Source: Callorhinus ursinus
Lineage: Eukaryota > Chordata > Mammalia > Carnivora > Otariidae
Direction: 5' to 3'
Assembly (NCBI RefSeq): GCF_003265705.1
Contig: NW_020313005.1
Span: forward strand, 20,224,797 to 20,288,796
DNA length: 64,000 nucleotides
Under the pieces are notes generated by a model. That model saw nothing but the letters and a program-made list of their open reading frames with translations. It was not told the DNA's origin and did not search any database. Position 1 is the first letter of the stretch. The number at the start of each line of letters is the position of its first letter. Shown here piece by piece: positions 37,217 to 48,455 of the stretch. A program made the position numbers and the translations under genes.

Positions 37217-37855
37217 ATTTAGGCAGAGAGGGATGGTCTAGGAGGAGGAGCGTGTTGGCCAACTCTTGACCGTACAAACTGTTTCACCCCCACTGAAGAG
37301 TGTTTTCTCTCTGAAATGGACACAGGAGGAAAAAGCCCCCAAAGGCGACCTTTTGGTCAAAACGTCTTAGAGCTCTATTTCTAAATTGGAACGAAAGAAA
37401 AAGCAAAAGGTTCTGGCTGTTAAGATAGACTGAGCAAAGCACCTGCCACCGCAGATGTCACGGTAGAGTAACATGGTCTAGGTTACCTTCTCCAAACCAT
37501 AGGATAACCACTTATTATCCCTAACACACAGCAATCCATGGGATTTCCACGGTAATGGTTCTCATCCCTTCCTAACCAGGTCTGCTACCACACATCAAAG
37601 TTTTCACAGCAAATCTGTGGTTCCAAAGGATAAGGAGAAATCAGCCAGTTTATACGCCAATACCAACATCATTCGTCCCTGCTAATAAGCTACATTTTAA
37701 CATTTTTAGATTCTTTGGTATTCACAGCTGTCCCTAGACAATTTTTTTTTAAGTTAAATTGTCAATAGCAATGGACTACAGGTCAAAAGCCAAGAGTGGT
37801 ATATCATCTCAGCAAATAAATAGAAAAGCAAGATCCAATAAAAGACAACTTATTG
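37217..37855. other. Intronic sequence, nothing recognised
   Basis: No repeat or gene assigned. Confidence 0.5.
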
Positions 37856-38049
37856 ACGGGATGCCTGGGTGGCTCAGTCATTAAGCGTCTGCCTTCGGCT
37901 CAGGTCATGATCCCAGGGTCCTGGGATTGAGTCCCGCATCGGGCTCCCTGCTCAGCAGGGAGCCTGCTTCTCCCTCTGCTGCTCTTCCTGCTTGTGCTCT
38001 CTCTCACTATGTCAAATAAATAAATAAAATCTTAAAAAAAAATTTTTTT
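37856..38049 (+). mobile_element. Carnivoran tRNA-Lys SINE
   Basis: GGGATGCCTGGGTGGCTCAG head, GTCAAATAAATAAATAAAAT tail. Target copies aaagacaacttattg at 37841-37855 and 38050-38064, exact. Confidence 0.96.
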
Positions 38050-38499
38050 AAAGACAACTTATTGTGATTTTAAACATCATTAAGAAGGGAAAAATCCTGA
38101 AGACTCCTGCTTGCATGATTATTTATGTATATCTGAAATAAACACTTCACGGAGCAAACCCCTTCTAGCCCTTATGCTGGGCTCAGAGAATGTTTACTCA
38201 TATGCCAAAGTATCACCTGGGGGAACAGCAGCTATCTTGGTGATAAATAGTATCCCCATCCAGCCAGGGGAGGTAAGTGAGATCCAGAAACCAATTACAG
38301 AAGCCTACAGTGGTTGTTTTAGTGAGAGTTGTACTCATGTGTCTAATTATAAAGTGTTCTTATTTCCCTACTGCGAGACTATGTACAACAAGCCCTGCAT
38401 TTAAAAGCTTCTGTTTCAGGACAGAAAAGCTATTAAGAAAGCCATCAAGCGTTCCACAAGATCAAGAGCTTTGTGAATATGTGAGGTCTCCCATACTAT

Positions 38500-39330
38500 C
38501 ATTTTTCAAGGTTTATATTATGAAAAATTTCAAACATACAGAAAAGTACAAAGAATAATGTAATGAACATCTGTATACCCATGACCAAGCTTTGTTAAAT
38601 CTGAATGCTTAGCCATATTTACATTAGGCCTTTTCTTTTCCTTAATAAATAAATTTTTACACGGGAAAATAAAAACCTGTGGGTAGCCCTCCTCCTCCCA
38701 TACCCTTGTTTTCAAGCAGTATATAAATAGTATCAGACTGTAAGTATCAATCTACAACTTGTTTTTTTCTCAACACTGTATTTCTAACACTTATCCATAT
38801 TCATACATGCAGAATATGGTTCTGGTTCATTCATGTTCTGGTTCATTCATTTTCATTACTTAGAATTTCACTGCATGAATAGACATATGTTTTTATCCTT
38901 TTTCCTTCTGAAAAGTGGTTTGATTGTTTTAGCTTTGTCACTATCATAAACGACATAGAAATGACCATTCTTAAACATGTGTCCCTTCCCACACATACAG
39001 TGTTTTCTCAAGGCATCAACCCAGAGGTGGAGCTGCTGAACTGCTGGGTATGTGTGGATCTGCAGCTTTATTGGGTGTTACCACACGGCTCTCCAAAGTA
39101 ATCGTACCAAAAAAAATATATTCCTACCACCAGTGTATGAGAATGTCTATCACTCTACATCGCTGTCATCAATCGTGTCAGGTTCTTTAATTTTTGCCTA
39201 TCTGATGGCTGTGAAATGGTATCTTGTTTTAATTTGTGTTTTCCTGATTCCCAGGGAGGCAGAACATCCTTTCATCTTTACTGTCTAGATATTCATTTCT
39301 ATGAATTGCAAATCTTTCTACTTGCCTTCT
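38500..39330 (-). repeat. Old L1 LINE 3' region
   Basis: 'tttatattatgaaaaatttcaaacatacagaaaag' is the reverse 3'UTR. Further on, 'tcaacccagaggtggagctgctg', 'ccaccagtgtatgagaatg' and 'tttgcctatctgatggctgtgaaatgg' (in pieces) are antisense ORF2. Stops throughout. Confidence 0.75.
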
Positions 39331-39349
39331 TATTGCTTTGTAAGTGATC

Positions 39350-39500
39350 TTTATGTATCCTATGACTTTGGGAAAGTTACTTAATTTCTCGGCTTCCCAT
39401 CCGTGGCAATAATAATACCTACTTCCTAGAGATGATCTCTAGCTGATCTTAAAGCACTTAGTCCAATGCCTATTACATGATAGGCATGATTTCTATTATT
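39350..39500 (+). repeat. MIR SINE
   Basis: 'tatgactttgggaaagttacttaatttctcggc', 'gcaataataatacctacttcc' and 'cacttagtccaatgcctattac' (in pieces) are MIR in sense. Confidence 0.7.
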
Positions 39501-40829
39501 GTTACAAATGTGAAGAAGAGGGTTCAGAGTATTTCTAGCGTTTCTCCCAAGTTTGTAGCTGCCTTTGGGATAAATAAAACAGGACACAAGAGGAGGAGTC
39601 TCGGCAACTTTCTTTGCCCAGGCGGTTCCCCCACCACAGAAGACATAATATCAGGACTCGGTTGTTTGTAGGTTACTATGAGGGAAATGTACAACGTCAA
39701 TTCTCCTAGACATAGCTTAAACTAAAACTTCCATTATTACACTTCCTTCAATATACAAATGGCTTTGATTTTGTCTGTGAAATCACCATAATCCTGAATT
39801 TCAACAAAGGTTAAGTTACAGAGTGCAAAGAACTCTGAGAAGAGGGAAGTGGGGTGCTGGAGGCTGGTAGGTGAATCAGAATTAGGGACCTGCTAGGCAT
39901 TCCTGGCATGGAAATACAGCTAGGACTTCCTAAGATTCCACCAAGCCCTAGACCATTCCATTTTCCCACACGTCATAAGCGATCCTTGAATTAGAAAAGC
40001 AAAAAGAAAATCATCACATCGCTTATCACACACATAAGGTTTTTTTTTTTAAATAATGACATTGACATCACTGAGGCAGCAGGTAATCTTATTCAACGTA
40101 CACTGTGAGAATGTCCCCCAATATCCAGAAGAACACGTTCCTAAGGACATGCTGGTAAGCTAGAGGGATGCAATAAAAAGGAGCCACATAAGCTTGTCTG
40201 CTTGGACTCTTAACATATTTAGTTTCGTGTGGAGATCCTCCCAGATTGGCTTCTATTCAGTGGTATCTTGACCTTTCCTTGGAGAAAGGCCATGTTCATC
40301 TTTATGAACTCTGCCAGGGGAGTCAGAAAGCACAGATAGCTGTCCTCCAGGCCTATCAAGTAGTCCTGACATCAGCTTCAACTGGTGACTGGCAGGGTCC
40401 CTTTTCAGATGTACTTGCACATCATCTAACGTTCAGAATTCTCTCCCTCCATATTCAATTTCAACGGGCACTGAAGAAACCAGAGACTTTCCTTCGCAAC
40501 TAAAGAAAGAGGCCCTCTATCCCCCTATCTTCTCCAGAGCAATCATGTGTAAGAATCAACTCCAGCCCAAACATAATTAGACCATCTTCTGATACCTATC
40601 TAGGAGCACTGCTTTCTTCCTTAAACGTGTGCCAAGTTTCCACTTTCAAGAAGTTAAATTGCCATATAAAAATGCCCTGGTGATGATGAGTAATTAGACA
40701 CTGTAATGGAAAATTAACTGTGTTTTTATTTAGAGCATTCATTTTAACAAGACTTTTTTTTTCCCTAACTGTTCTCAAGCTGCAATAAAAATACATTAAA
40801 TCCTGAGGGGTTGCGGAGGTTTTCTGGTT

Positions 40830-40864
<35 letters not shown>

Positions 40865-43800
40865 GCTTCTCTTTCTCGAACCACTTATTTTGTGAATATC
40901 ACCAAGGTTATACAAGGTTCTGATCTGAACCGCATTATTAATACACTCTAATGCCAATTTTCATCCCGTCATCTGTGCTGTGGAGGAAGAAATAGCCATT
41001 CCAACCTCACAGGCCGCTAACGCCGAGGCAGGCCCCAGAGAGGCGGCACACAGGGGCTTGTCACACAGGGGGAGCCTTCCCCCGAATATCTCGCAGTCCC
41101 CTCTTCCTCTCTCTGTTCACGCTGCTGCCAAGGGAAGTGGGTCGCTTGCAGTCGGGGCTCCTGACAGCTCTGTGAGCACCTGCGGGCTCTGGGCAGCCCT
41201 CAGTGAGCAAGCTGTGCGAGTGGGTTTCAGCTCCATGCCACATTAAAAATGACTCCACGACACAGCGTGTACGACGGCCTTCCCCAAGGAAGAATGGCAA
41301 ATGAGGCTGAAATCTGGACATCTCATCCCAATCCCCGCGGCCCTCTGTTGCAGGCCTCTAGTCCCACATTCCAGGGACGAGTTCAGCAATGGGTTCAGCC
41401 ACAGGACCTGAGCGCACTTTGCCCTGAAGCTGGATGAGGGGCCAGCGGGGCAGGCCGGTGACACCCATACAAGTTCACGGGCTTCATACCAATGAGGGAG
41501 CCTCAGATCATGTGGCCTACCTAGCTTTCCATCTCTGTTCCTGCTGGGCCTCAAAAATAAAGCGCAAATGACACCTAAAAATGCTTCTGGCCTGACATTT
41601 ATTCAGTCCTCCCCAGTGAATGCTGAATGCCCAGCAGGGCCCAGGCCCTGGGTCTCTTGTTTCAAGGGGGTTCCATGTGTATCTAAGTAAAATCAACCTT
41701 CGCCACCACTGACTATCCAGGCACAGACAAAAACTTCAGAAGCCCCCGTAGCTTGGCCTGAGCAGCCATGCTAAAGGACCCTGGGCTTTGGGCAAGGCTC
41801 CCTGGAGGAGCTACAAAAGTTTCAGGGAAACCTGCTCTTTTTCTTTTTCCCTATTCCTTCCTTTTGTGGGTTTTGTTTGTTTAATCTCTCCTTACAATGT
41901 AAACAACCTTTTATAATCCTTACTGCTTTTCCTATAGATTCCTGGGACTTATTCGACCTAACAATCTTTTCACTTTGATTCCGGAGGTGGGTTACAACTA
42001 GCAACTTTATACAGTTCACGCTTATATACAAAGGCGGTTTCAGTCCAGACATACAACCCACAAGAACACGGGCAGACTGGCTTCATAACAGAGGTTCTAT
42101 AAACACCGTTTCATTTTGGCTGTATTTAACGAGGTTAATATGACAAGTTGGCTGGCGATCACACCCTTTAGGGGGAGTTCAAACAGAAAATTCCATCTGG
42201 CGAGCAAAAGTATTCAATTGTCACAATGTTCCCTGATCCCAATTCCAAACTGCCCAATACATTCTAGAGAACAACAAAATTGGGTTTGGCAGTGGTTCTA
42301 CAGATAGTTTAGGGGAATCTGTAAAGTATCCCAACTGTGAGTCAAGATTTAGAATAAACTGAAATGTAATGAACTCGTTAACAGTGCCATCACCAAGCAA
42401 GAATGAAGATCTGTTGAATGAAAATGATGAATTAAATGATACTAAAGACTGCAGACATTCAGAGAGGCATTTTAACTCGTGGACTAAATTTCTAATCATT
42501 TTCCCCTTGGTTATTAGGGAAACCAGAACCGGAGAAGAAACTGCTAATGAACTATATTCACCAGTTAAAACTGACTCCTGAGGAGCCACTCAGCTTGTCT
42601 GTTTAACAAAGGAGTTATAAAACTTAAGGAGTAAATGAGACAACAGCTGAGGGGGCCCACAGAGCCCAGCTCCAAATCTCTTCTGACCCTGGATGAGTCC
42701 TATGTCCTGCGCATCCCTTGATTTATTTACCCTTAGAATGGGAACAGGAGAAGCAGTTATGAATAATCGCTCTAATAAAAGCCTATCAGCCTCTGGCAGA
42801 AATACAAATGCTTGTTGATAATGATCACCCTCCCAAACCCCAGTTTACATTTTTTCCATTAACATTCCAGTCCCCAACCCTCAGGTTCCCAAGATCCTAC
42901 GGGCTTCATTCTCAGACTGAAAGACCACACTGAGATTTAGGAAATGACTGGAGCCAACTCCATGAAGCAAGAGCAGGCTGCCTAACTTCCAAAAAAGCCA
43001 TTACACGTGTCCCCACCTCATTTCATTTTTCACTGGGATGACACCCAATCTTTGTGATAAAAATGAACCCAAGGACACCACCCCAAAGAACTTGTTTCTC
43101 TTGGACCCACCAAAGGATAAAATGTTCTCAATGCCACCTCTTAAGATAAACATCCTTCCCCAAGTGCCCCTTTTAATTGGCTGGTTGACTGTCCCTTGGG
43201 TGTGACTGCACGGATTTATCCCGGGTGCGTAACCAAGTTGAAAAAGTCTTCCTGATTTCTGAGTATCCTCAGTAACAAGGAGGACGGCAGTGGACAGCGT
43301 GGACTAAAACTGTGTCTAAGCACTGATGTGACCCTAGCGCCTCACAAAAAAAGGATATTCTGCTCGGGGAGATTGGTCCGTGATCTCTGTGATCCCTTCC
43401 AGCTCTGTACCTCAACAGTCGGTTCTACAAGGCTGGCCACTGAAGGTCACCGGGAGATCCAACAGAACCATTCCACCAGGGAAGGAGAAAGAAATTCGCC
43501 TGTAGGTTTTAGTGGATTAATTAAAAGCCATGTGCTGGTCACAGGCTGCAAAACATCCAAGTATCTATATTCACCTTCCCCCCACCCCCCGCAAAACACG
43601 CATGTGCAAGTCTAAAGATAATTCTAGGTTGTAAGTATAAATAACTAAAATAGAATTTTAAGTAATTAGCACAGTAGGTTGGCTTCTCAGTATCCTCAAA
43701 AAACTCTTAGGATAAATTGTTATAGCCTTGTTTTTGTGAAGCAGGCTATTCATCTTTTCCAAACTCTGCCTGTCTCTACAGACCAAACTGAAAGAGCCTT

Positions 43801-44042
43801 CAAAAATGCCCGGCCGATATCTCTGCACATACTCCATCCTGAGAAGCCAGATTTCTTTAAGCAACTCTTCCACCAAGAAACATTAATCACAACCAGAAAA
43901 ATGAAATAACGCACTCGAGAGTTAAGTAGTATTTATGATACTCTGAACTGCGCCTTTAATCACTGTCAATGTTCTAACATTTATGAGAGATTGTTAACTG
44001 ATTTCTAGATGGCAATATATTTCCATTCTAAATGGGAATGAC
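39501..44042. other. Intronic sequence, 4.5 kb without recognised interspersed repeats
   Basis: Apart from a CA microsatellite at 40832-40862 and simple runs I recognise no SINE or LINE here. 40980-41600 is somewhat GC-richer. Frames such as 40246-40503 (85 residues) match nothing known. Confidence 0.5.
40832..40862. repeat. (CA)n microsatellite
   Basis: About 15 CA units beginning after 'ctggttaaa'. Confidence 0.95.
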
Positions 44043-44056
44043 TGTTAGCAGATTTT

Positions 44057-44270
44057 TTTTATTTTTTATTTTATTTTTTTAAAGATTTTATTTATTTATT
44101 TGACAGAGAGAGACACAGCAAGAGAGGGAACACAAGAAGGGCGAGTAGGAGAGGGAGAAGCAGGCTTCCTGCTGAGCAGGGAGCCCAATGTGGGACTTGA
44201 TCCCAGGACCCTGGGATCACGACCCTAGTGAAAGGCAGACGCTTCACCGACTGAGCCACCCAGGCGCCCC
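44057..44270 (-). mobile_element. Carnivoran tRNA-Lys SINE
   Basis: AAAGATTTTATTTATTTATT start after a T-rich tail, GAGCCACCCAGGCGCCCC end. Target copies tgttagcagatttt (44043-44056) and tgttaccagatttt (44271-44284). Last SINE before the promoter. Confidence 0.95.
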
Positions 44271-44284
44271 TGTTACCAGATTTT

Positions 44285-46984
44285 AAAATAATCCTAAACA
44301 TATTTCACACCTCATCAGTGGTCCGAGTAACAAACTTTTTTTCAAACGGAGGCTCTCTTTGGGCTCGGTGTTTTAAATTTTATTTTAAATCTAATGACAA
44401 ATGTTCCTTCAGTTTGGCTTCAAAGGCTAGGATTCCCTTTCTCACTGTCTATTATGTGATGTAGAACATCTCTTGGGAAACTTAAATAAATTTAGAGACA
44501 GCCTGCTAAGCCTAAAATTACTGTATTTGTAGTAAGAAAGGGCCTGCTAAGACAAACAATTTTTTTTGGAGGGAAGTATTCCATCAAGGTTAGAGTGTCT
44601 AATAATAAATTACTGTCAGGTGATGATCTGCCTAATGAAAAATGTTTCCATTTCTCAATTTACTTGAACACATGACCTTCTGCTTGAGGAGATTTAGTAC
44701 CATAAATTGGCATTTGGATTACTAAATCTAAACAATGTGGACTGCTTAATTATGTAGAGGCTTCTTAAATGCTGTAGCTTTTTTTTCACCCCAAATTTAT
44801 ATACTTATTGTGCAGGGTGGTAACTTTTTTTTTAATCTTATTTCATATTTTACCTGGCAAAATTCACTTTTGGTAGTTATTTAAATCTTAAAAATGGCAA
44901 ACCGAAGGATGAGAGAAAGTTCAGTAATTTTAATTCCAATGTATGCCTTTCACTTGATTTGAACTTTTTACACATCGTTTCTACCAAAAGTGCTAAATAT
45001 TTATCTCTATCCAGAAAATATATATATATACACATAAATATATATAAATAGTTGTATTGAATGTAGAATGTCAGCAACTTAATGCCATTTTTAATTAATA
45101 AAAAAAAGATAAAATTTATCCAGTCTAAGATTTTTGATCTTGAACATAACCGTTAAAAACAACAAAAATGCTTTGAAAGTGTGGTATTTGCAAAACCCTT
45201 GAGAAGTCACTAATGGGATTCCCATGATCTAATATATGTTAGGCTTTAACTGTAATCGTAAACCCACTAAAGGCTTATGACCTGAGAGTATGGACTACTG
45301 TAGCCAGTTTTTATGGGTTTAATTCCACTGGCAAATCCCAGTCTCTATATTTTAAATCTCAACTACCACAAAATCACGACATTTTTCAAAAGAACAATCT
45401 AAAGAAAGTAAACACTGGAATGACAGGGCAAGAAAACCATTACCAAGAACCAGCCTTTCACACAAACCATCAAGGAACTTCAAAAGCACAAGACCAAGCA
45501 AAACTTTTAGTTCGTGATACACGTGCAATTCACCCTTAACATTCTCAAAACTACATATGAATCATCTTATTTTCCTCTGACTTATTTCCATACAAGACTC
45601 AGTGAAACAGAACTTACTCAGCTCCTATTGATGACTGGATCACGGTTTTCTGAGGTTATTTATTACTTTTTTTTTTTTTAGCATGTTTTTATTATGATCC
45701 AATTCTGTGACTGCTAAAAGCCAGGAAAATCCGCCTTTGGGTCAATGCAGAGCACAAAGTCACTAAAAATTTTGCCGGCCCTGTGCTATACCTCAGTGTT
45801 CAGAATTATTCTGTTTTGTCCTAGGGTCATGTGATGTTGTAGCAGGGTGCACTGAAATTTGTGATTAAATCTTTTTTTTTCCTCAAAGAGGTTTGAGTTA
45901 TTATAGCAAGTGATGATTTATGCTTAATACAAAACTTAGCCTACCTCCCCTATTTAATATATATGTAGACTATTCATTCAAGGGTTTACATATGCATGGC
46001 AGACACGTAAATGTAAAAATATAGCTTATTTCTAAAGTTTCTTGTCTCATATACTTCTTGGCCCTTAAAATTTAGTATTGCAAGTCCTGCTATGAGCTAT
46101 CAAGGCTAATTCTATCTTACGGATAAAATTTATTTTACAAAGGCATACCTGAATACTGTACTCATTTCATAACCAAATACATGTGGAAACAACTTGGTTT
46201 TCAAAGAACTTTGCTGTATTTACATATATTAACTGATCGTTCTACAGGGACAACCCATCAAATCAAAAGAAAATATAGGACTCTAAGCATTGTGCACTAG
46301 AAGCTTCTGGCCTGAAAGGTCAAAAAAAAAAAAATGTCTTTTAAGAACACTGCCAGCTCTTCACTTTACTTTTTCAGTGGAAGTATAACAAAATTACTTA
46401 TTTCAGGACAACCATGCAACAAACAAAACCTCAAAGTTTCTTCTAGTTGGGAAATACTAAATTTTTACCTTTAGTTGAAAGCACACACAGTCACTTATTT
46501 TTGATAAAAACTGCTTTAACTTTTTTTTTCATTTATACCTGCTTTTCGATAGCCTAAATCCTTATAAAGCCAGGGCACTTTGAAACTTGGAGCTTCTCTT
46601 AATGCACTCAAAGTTTTAAAAATACCTTCGGATTTACTTTCCATATAAACTTACGACTTTTTCAACGTGTTTATTAAATGTTCTTTATCTTTCCTAGTGA
46701 TCTTAGTTAGGCTCTTGTGGATAGAGGAAACCAGACGTGAAGAATGTTTTTATTGTTATAACTGTTGTTTTTTCAGTCCCTTAAAACAAAAGGGTCACCT
46801 CCTCAGCTTGCACCACAGGGGATGGATTCCAGAACTACTGCCCCAGAGGGAGATTCTTTTAAGTAAAGTTCAATGATTTCTGGATTTTGTTGAGAACCTC
46901 AGGACACTGATTGACTCGTAAAATTCCCAGTGGAGACAAGAGGAGGTTGGACAAGTTAACTCAAGGGGAGCAGCAACACCATTT
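44285..46984. other. Repeat-poor AT-rich block next to exon 1
   Basis: 2.7 kb with no recognised SINE, LINE or transposon. TAAT/ATTA homeodomain cores are dense (for example 'gtctaataataaattactg' near 44597 and 'gcttaattatgtag' near 44745). A small TA-rich run lies at 45018-45050. A candidate intronic regulatory block; not proven. Confidence 0.4.
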
Positions 46985-47353
46985 CCTGAAACAGTGAGTT
47001 AGGCGCCGAACCGGGTCAAGTGTTTGAACTTTCTGACCGAAAACGACAGCGGCGCCGGGAAGGAGGAAGCTTTCTCCCGCGAGCGGGATCGCCGGCGTGG
47101 CCCGAGCCGCCGCTCCGAGGGGCCCGCTGCCTCCGCTCCACCGCCAGCCTTGCGATCCACACCTTGCCTGGCCCGTCCCAGATCGCGGCCGCCCTTGCGA
47201 TGCCCGCCGCTGACGAGTCTGGTCCCCCATGGCACGGGCACCGGGAAGAATCCCCCCGCCCTCCGGTGGGAGGACGGAGGCGGGAAGGCGCCCGACACCC
47301 GCGCGAAAGCCACGACACCCCACTAATTCCCCCACCCCACCCCCGGCGGGGCG

Positions 47354-47363
47354 CCTTACCGGT
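47354..47363 (-). other. BARX2: BARX2 exon 1 splice donor
   Basis: On the minus strand the sequence reads ACCG|GTAAGG, with the intron starting at 47359. This matches the mammalian 5' splice-site consensus closely. It leaves one base of codon 63 in exon 1 (phase 1), so G plus two bases of exon 2 would restore glycine, as expected for BARX2. Confidence 0.92.
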
Positions 47364-47546
47364 ACAGGAATGCAGGGGCTTGGGTCGCACGACCAGCGAC
47401 GGGCACACGGAGTAGAGGGAAAGTTTCTCAAAGTAGTCGCAGGTCTCCTTGGAAAGGATCTCGTCGATCATGAAAGTCTTGTAGCGCCGCCTGGCTGCTT
47501 TGAGTTGGCCGGGCGAGCTCAGCCGCAGCTCCGCGTGGCAGTGCAT
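47360..47546 (-). CDS. BARX2: BARX2 homeobox protein, coding exon 1 (partial CDS)
   Basis: BARX2 is a Bar-class homeodomain transcription factor. From family knowledge it acts in the nucleus, controls cell-adhesion genes, and works in muscle, cartilage and epithelial appendage development. The exon encodes 62 residues plus one base of codon 63. It opens with MHCHAELRLSSPGQ, which I recognise as the BARX2 N-terminus; BARX1 begins differently. Visible parts are a basic stretch KAARRR (about residues 16-21), then TFMIDEILS, whose F25-x-I27-x-x-I30-L31 fits the eh1/FIL repression motif pattern, then an acidic/aromatic segment CDYFEK, and VVRPKPLHSCT at the exon end. The start ATG (47544-47546) has A at -3. 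Translation stays open past 47360, but the sequence turns non-BARX2 exactly where a consensus donor begins. The homeobox is not in this window and must lie in later exons below position 1. No frameshift or stop is seen. Identification rests on recalled family sequence, not on a search. Confidence 0.96.
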
Positions 47547-47743
47547 CGTGAGCCGGGGAGAGCGCCGGCCGGCCGGGGCCGCGGGGGCTGGCGCGCCGGC
47601 GGGGGCCTCAGCCCCGCTCCTCGGCCGCCGGGGAGGCGGCGGGCTCGGGAGGCGCGCGGATGGGAGCGGGCACCGGACGCGCCGGCCGCGCGTCTAGACC
47701 CACCCGCGGATCAGCATCTTCGCGGAGCCTTTTTGGGACGGCG

Positions 47744-47756
47744 CAGCTGTCAATCA
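47744..47756 (-). promoter_or_regulatory. PBX-PREP/MEIS consensus overlapping a CAGCTG E-box
   Basis: The minus strand (gene sense) reads TGATTGACAGCTG. TGATTGACAG (47747-47756) equals the PBX1-PREP1/MEIS composite consensus, and CAGCTG (47744-47749) is a bHLH E-box sharing its first bases. It lies about 200 bp upstream of the BARX2 ATG. The motif match is direct; occupancy is inference. Confidence 0.5.
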
Positions 47757-47923
47757 GCGCGCGCTTCCTGCGGGGCCGGGTGCCGAAGCGCGCCGAGGGG
47801 CGTCGGCGCCCACCCCGCCCAGCCCGCTGGTGCAAGCCGGCCGCGGACCTGCACACCTCGTGCCCGCCTCTCTCGCTCGCCTCCTCCCGCCTCGCGGTGT
47901 CTCGCGCTCCTCTGCCAGCCTCT

Positions 47924-47933
47924 CTATTTTAAG
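47924..47933 (-). promoter_or_regulatory. AT-rich TATA/MEF2-like element
   Basis: The minus strand reads CTTAAAATAG, the only AT-rich decamer in the proximal island. It is one mismatch from a MEF2 site (YTAWWWWTAR) and could also act as a weak TATA element. It lies 378-387 bp upstream of the ATG. Confidence 0.3.
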
Positions 47934-48345
47934 ACACTCGCTTTGGCTCTCCTCCCCGCCCCCCTCCTGGGACGAACTCCAGGTGTGTGTGCCGAGTGTG
48001 CGCGCTCGGGTGTGCGCGCGGTGCGGGGAGCGCGCGCCGCCCCCGCCCGCGGGCCGGGTCTGGGCCGCTCCTCCGGGACGCGACCGGGTGCGCCTCCTGG
48101 GCTGGGTCCCGTGCGCGCAGCGCGCAACCCGCAACCCGGGGAGCAGGCGCGTCTAGGTCTCTTGCTAGAAGTAAGTCGAGTCTTTGCTGAGGCTCCCGAG
48201 GCTGCGGGCCACAGAGCCGGCGCCCCAAAGACCCGTGTGTCTTTCTCCCCGGTTTCCCAAGGACCCGCGGCCTCCCCTGCAATTCACTAGGCTCTCGGCT
48301 CGCGCGGAGCCGCACACTTGACCGCCCTCACAAATTCCCAAATCG

Positions 48346-48455
48346 CAAATGACCCTTGCCCCTGACCGTTATCCCAATAATAAATTGTAAAAATGAGAAA
48401 GTCATCCCCCAAAAGCGTGCGTTCTTTTATGTTTTAACGTTTATGAACTGTTTTC
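48346..48455. other. AT-rich gap inside the CpG island
   Basis: About 110 bp of AT-rich sequence (AATAATAAATTGTAAAAATG, TTTTATGTTTTAACGTTTATG) interrupts the island about 850 bp upstream of the ATG. It holds homeodomain/HOX-like TTTATG and TAAT cores. No gene is seen. Confidence 0.6.

Larger units (their letters stand above)
1..47359 (-). other. BARX2: BARX2 intron 1 (5' part)
   Basis: All DNA on the lower-coordinate side of the exon 1 donor is intron of the minus-strand gene. I looked in the translated frames for the Bar homeodomain (for example KTWYQNRRMKWKK) and found none, so exon 2 lies beyond the window. This agrees with BARX2 being known for a very long first intron. The content is old L1/L2/MIR, carnivoran SINEs, one hAT and one Tigger remnant, and non-repeat stretches. 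ORFs here are short and either repeat-derived or accidental. Confidence 0.88.
47547..48000 (-). promoter_or_regulatory. BARX2: BARX2 5'UTR and proximal promoter (TSS not fixed)
   Basis: This very GC-rich, CpG-dense sequence lies directly upstream of the ATG. It has GC-box-like CCCACCCCGCCC and CCCGCCCCCC runs (near 47810-47820 and 47955-47968), a PBX/MEIS plus E-box element at 47744-47756, and one AT-rich element at 47924-47933. No canonical TATAAA box is seen, so initiation is probably dispersed, as in most CpG-island promoters. The transcription start cannot be placed from sequence alone. Confidence 0.75.
46985..48345. other. CpG island, core, over BARX2 exon 1 and promoter
   Basis: Dense CpG with G+C far above the flanks, starting just inside intron 1 and covering the donor, exon 1, 5'UTR and promoter. 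Sites such as CGCGCG, GCGGCCGC-like runs and GGCCGGCC are common. Such islands are typical of developmental homeobox promoters, often bivalent or Polycomb marked. The boundaries are judged by eye. Confidence 0.9.

Noticed and set aside
47229..48290. 353-residue plus-strand frame across the CpG island, antisense to BARX2 exon 1
   Set aside because: It covers the BARX2 exon on the opposite strand. Ala/Arg/Pro/Gly-rich composition reflects GC-rich DNA with few stops; no domain is seen and the BARX2 frame explains the conservation-bearing part.
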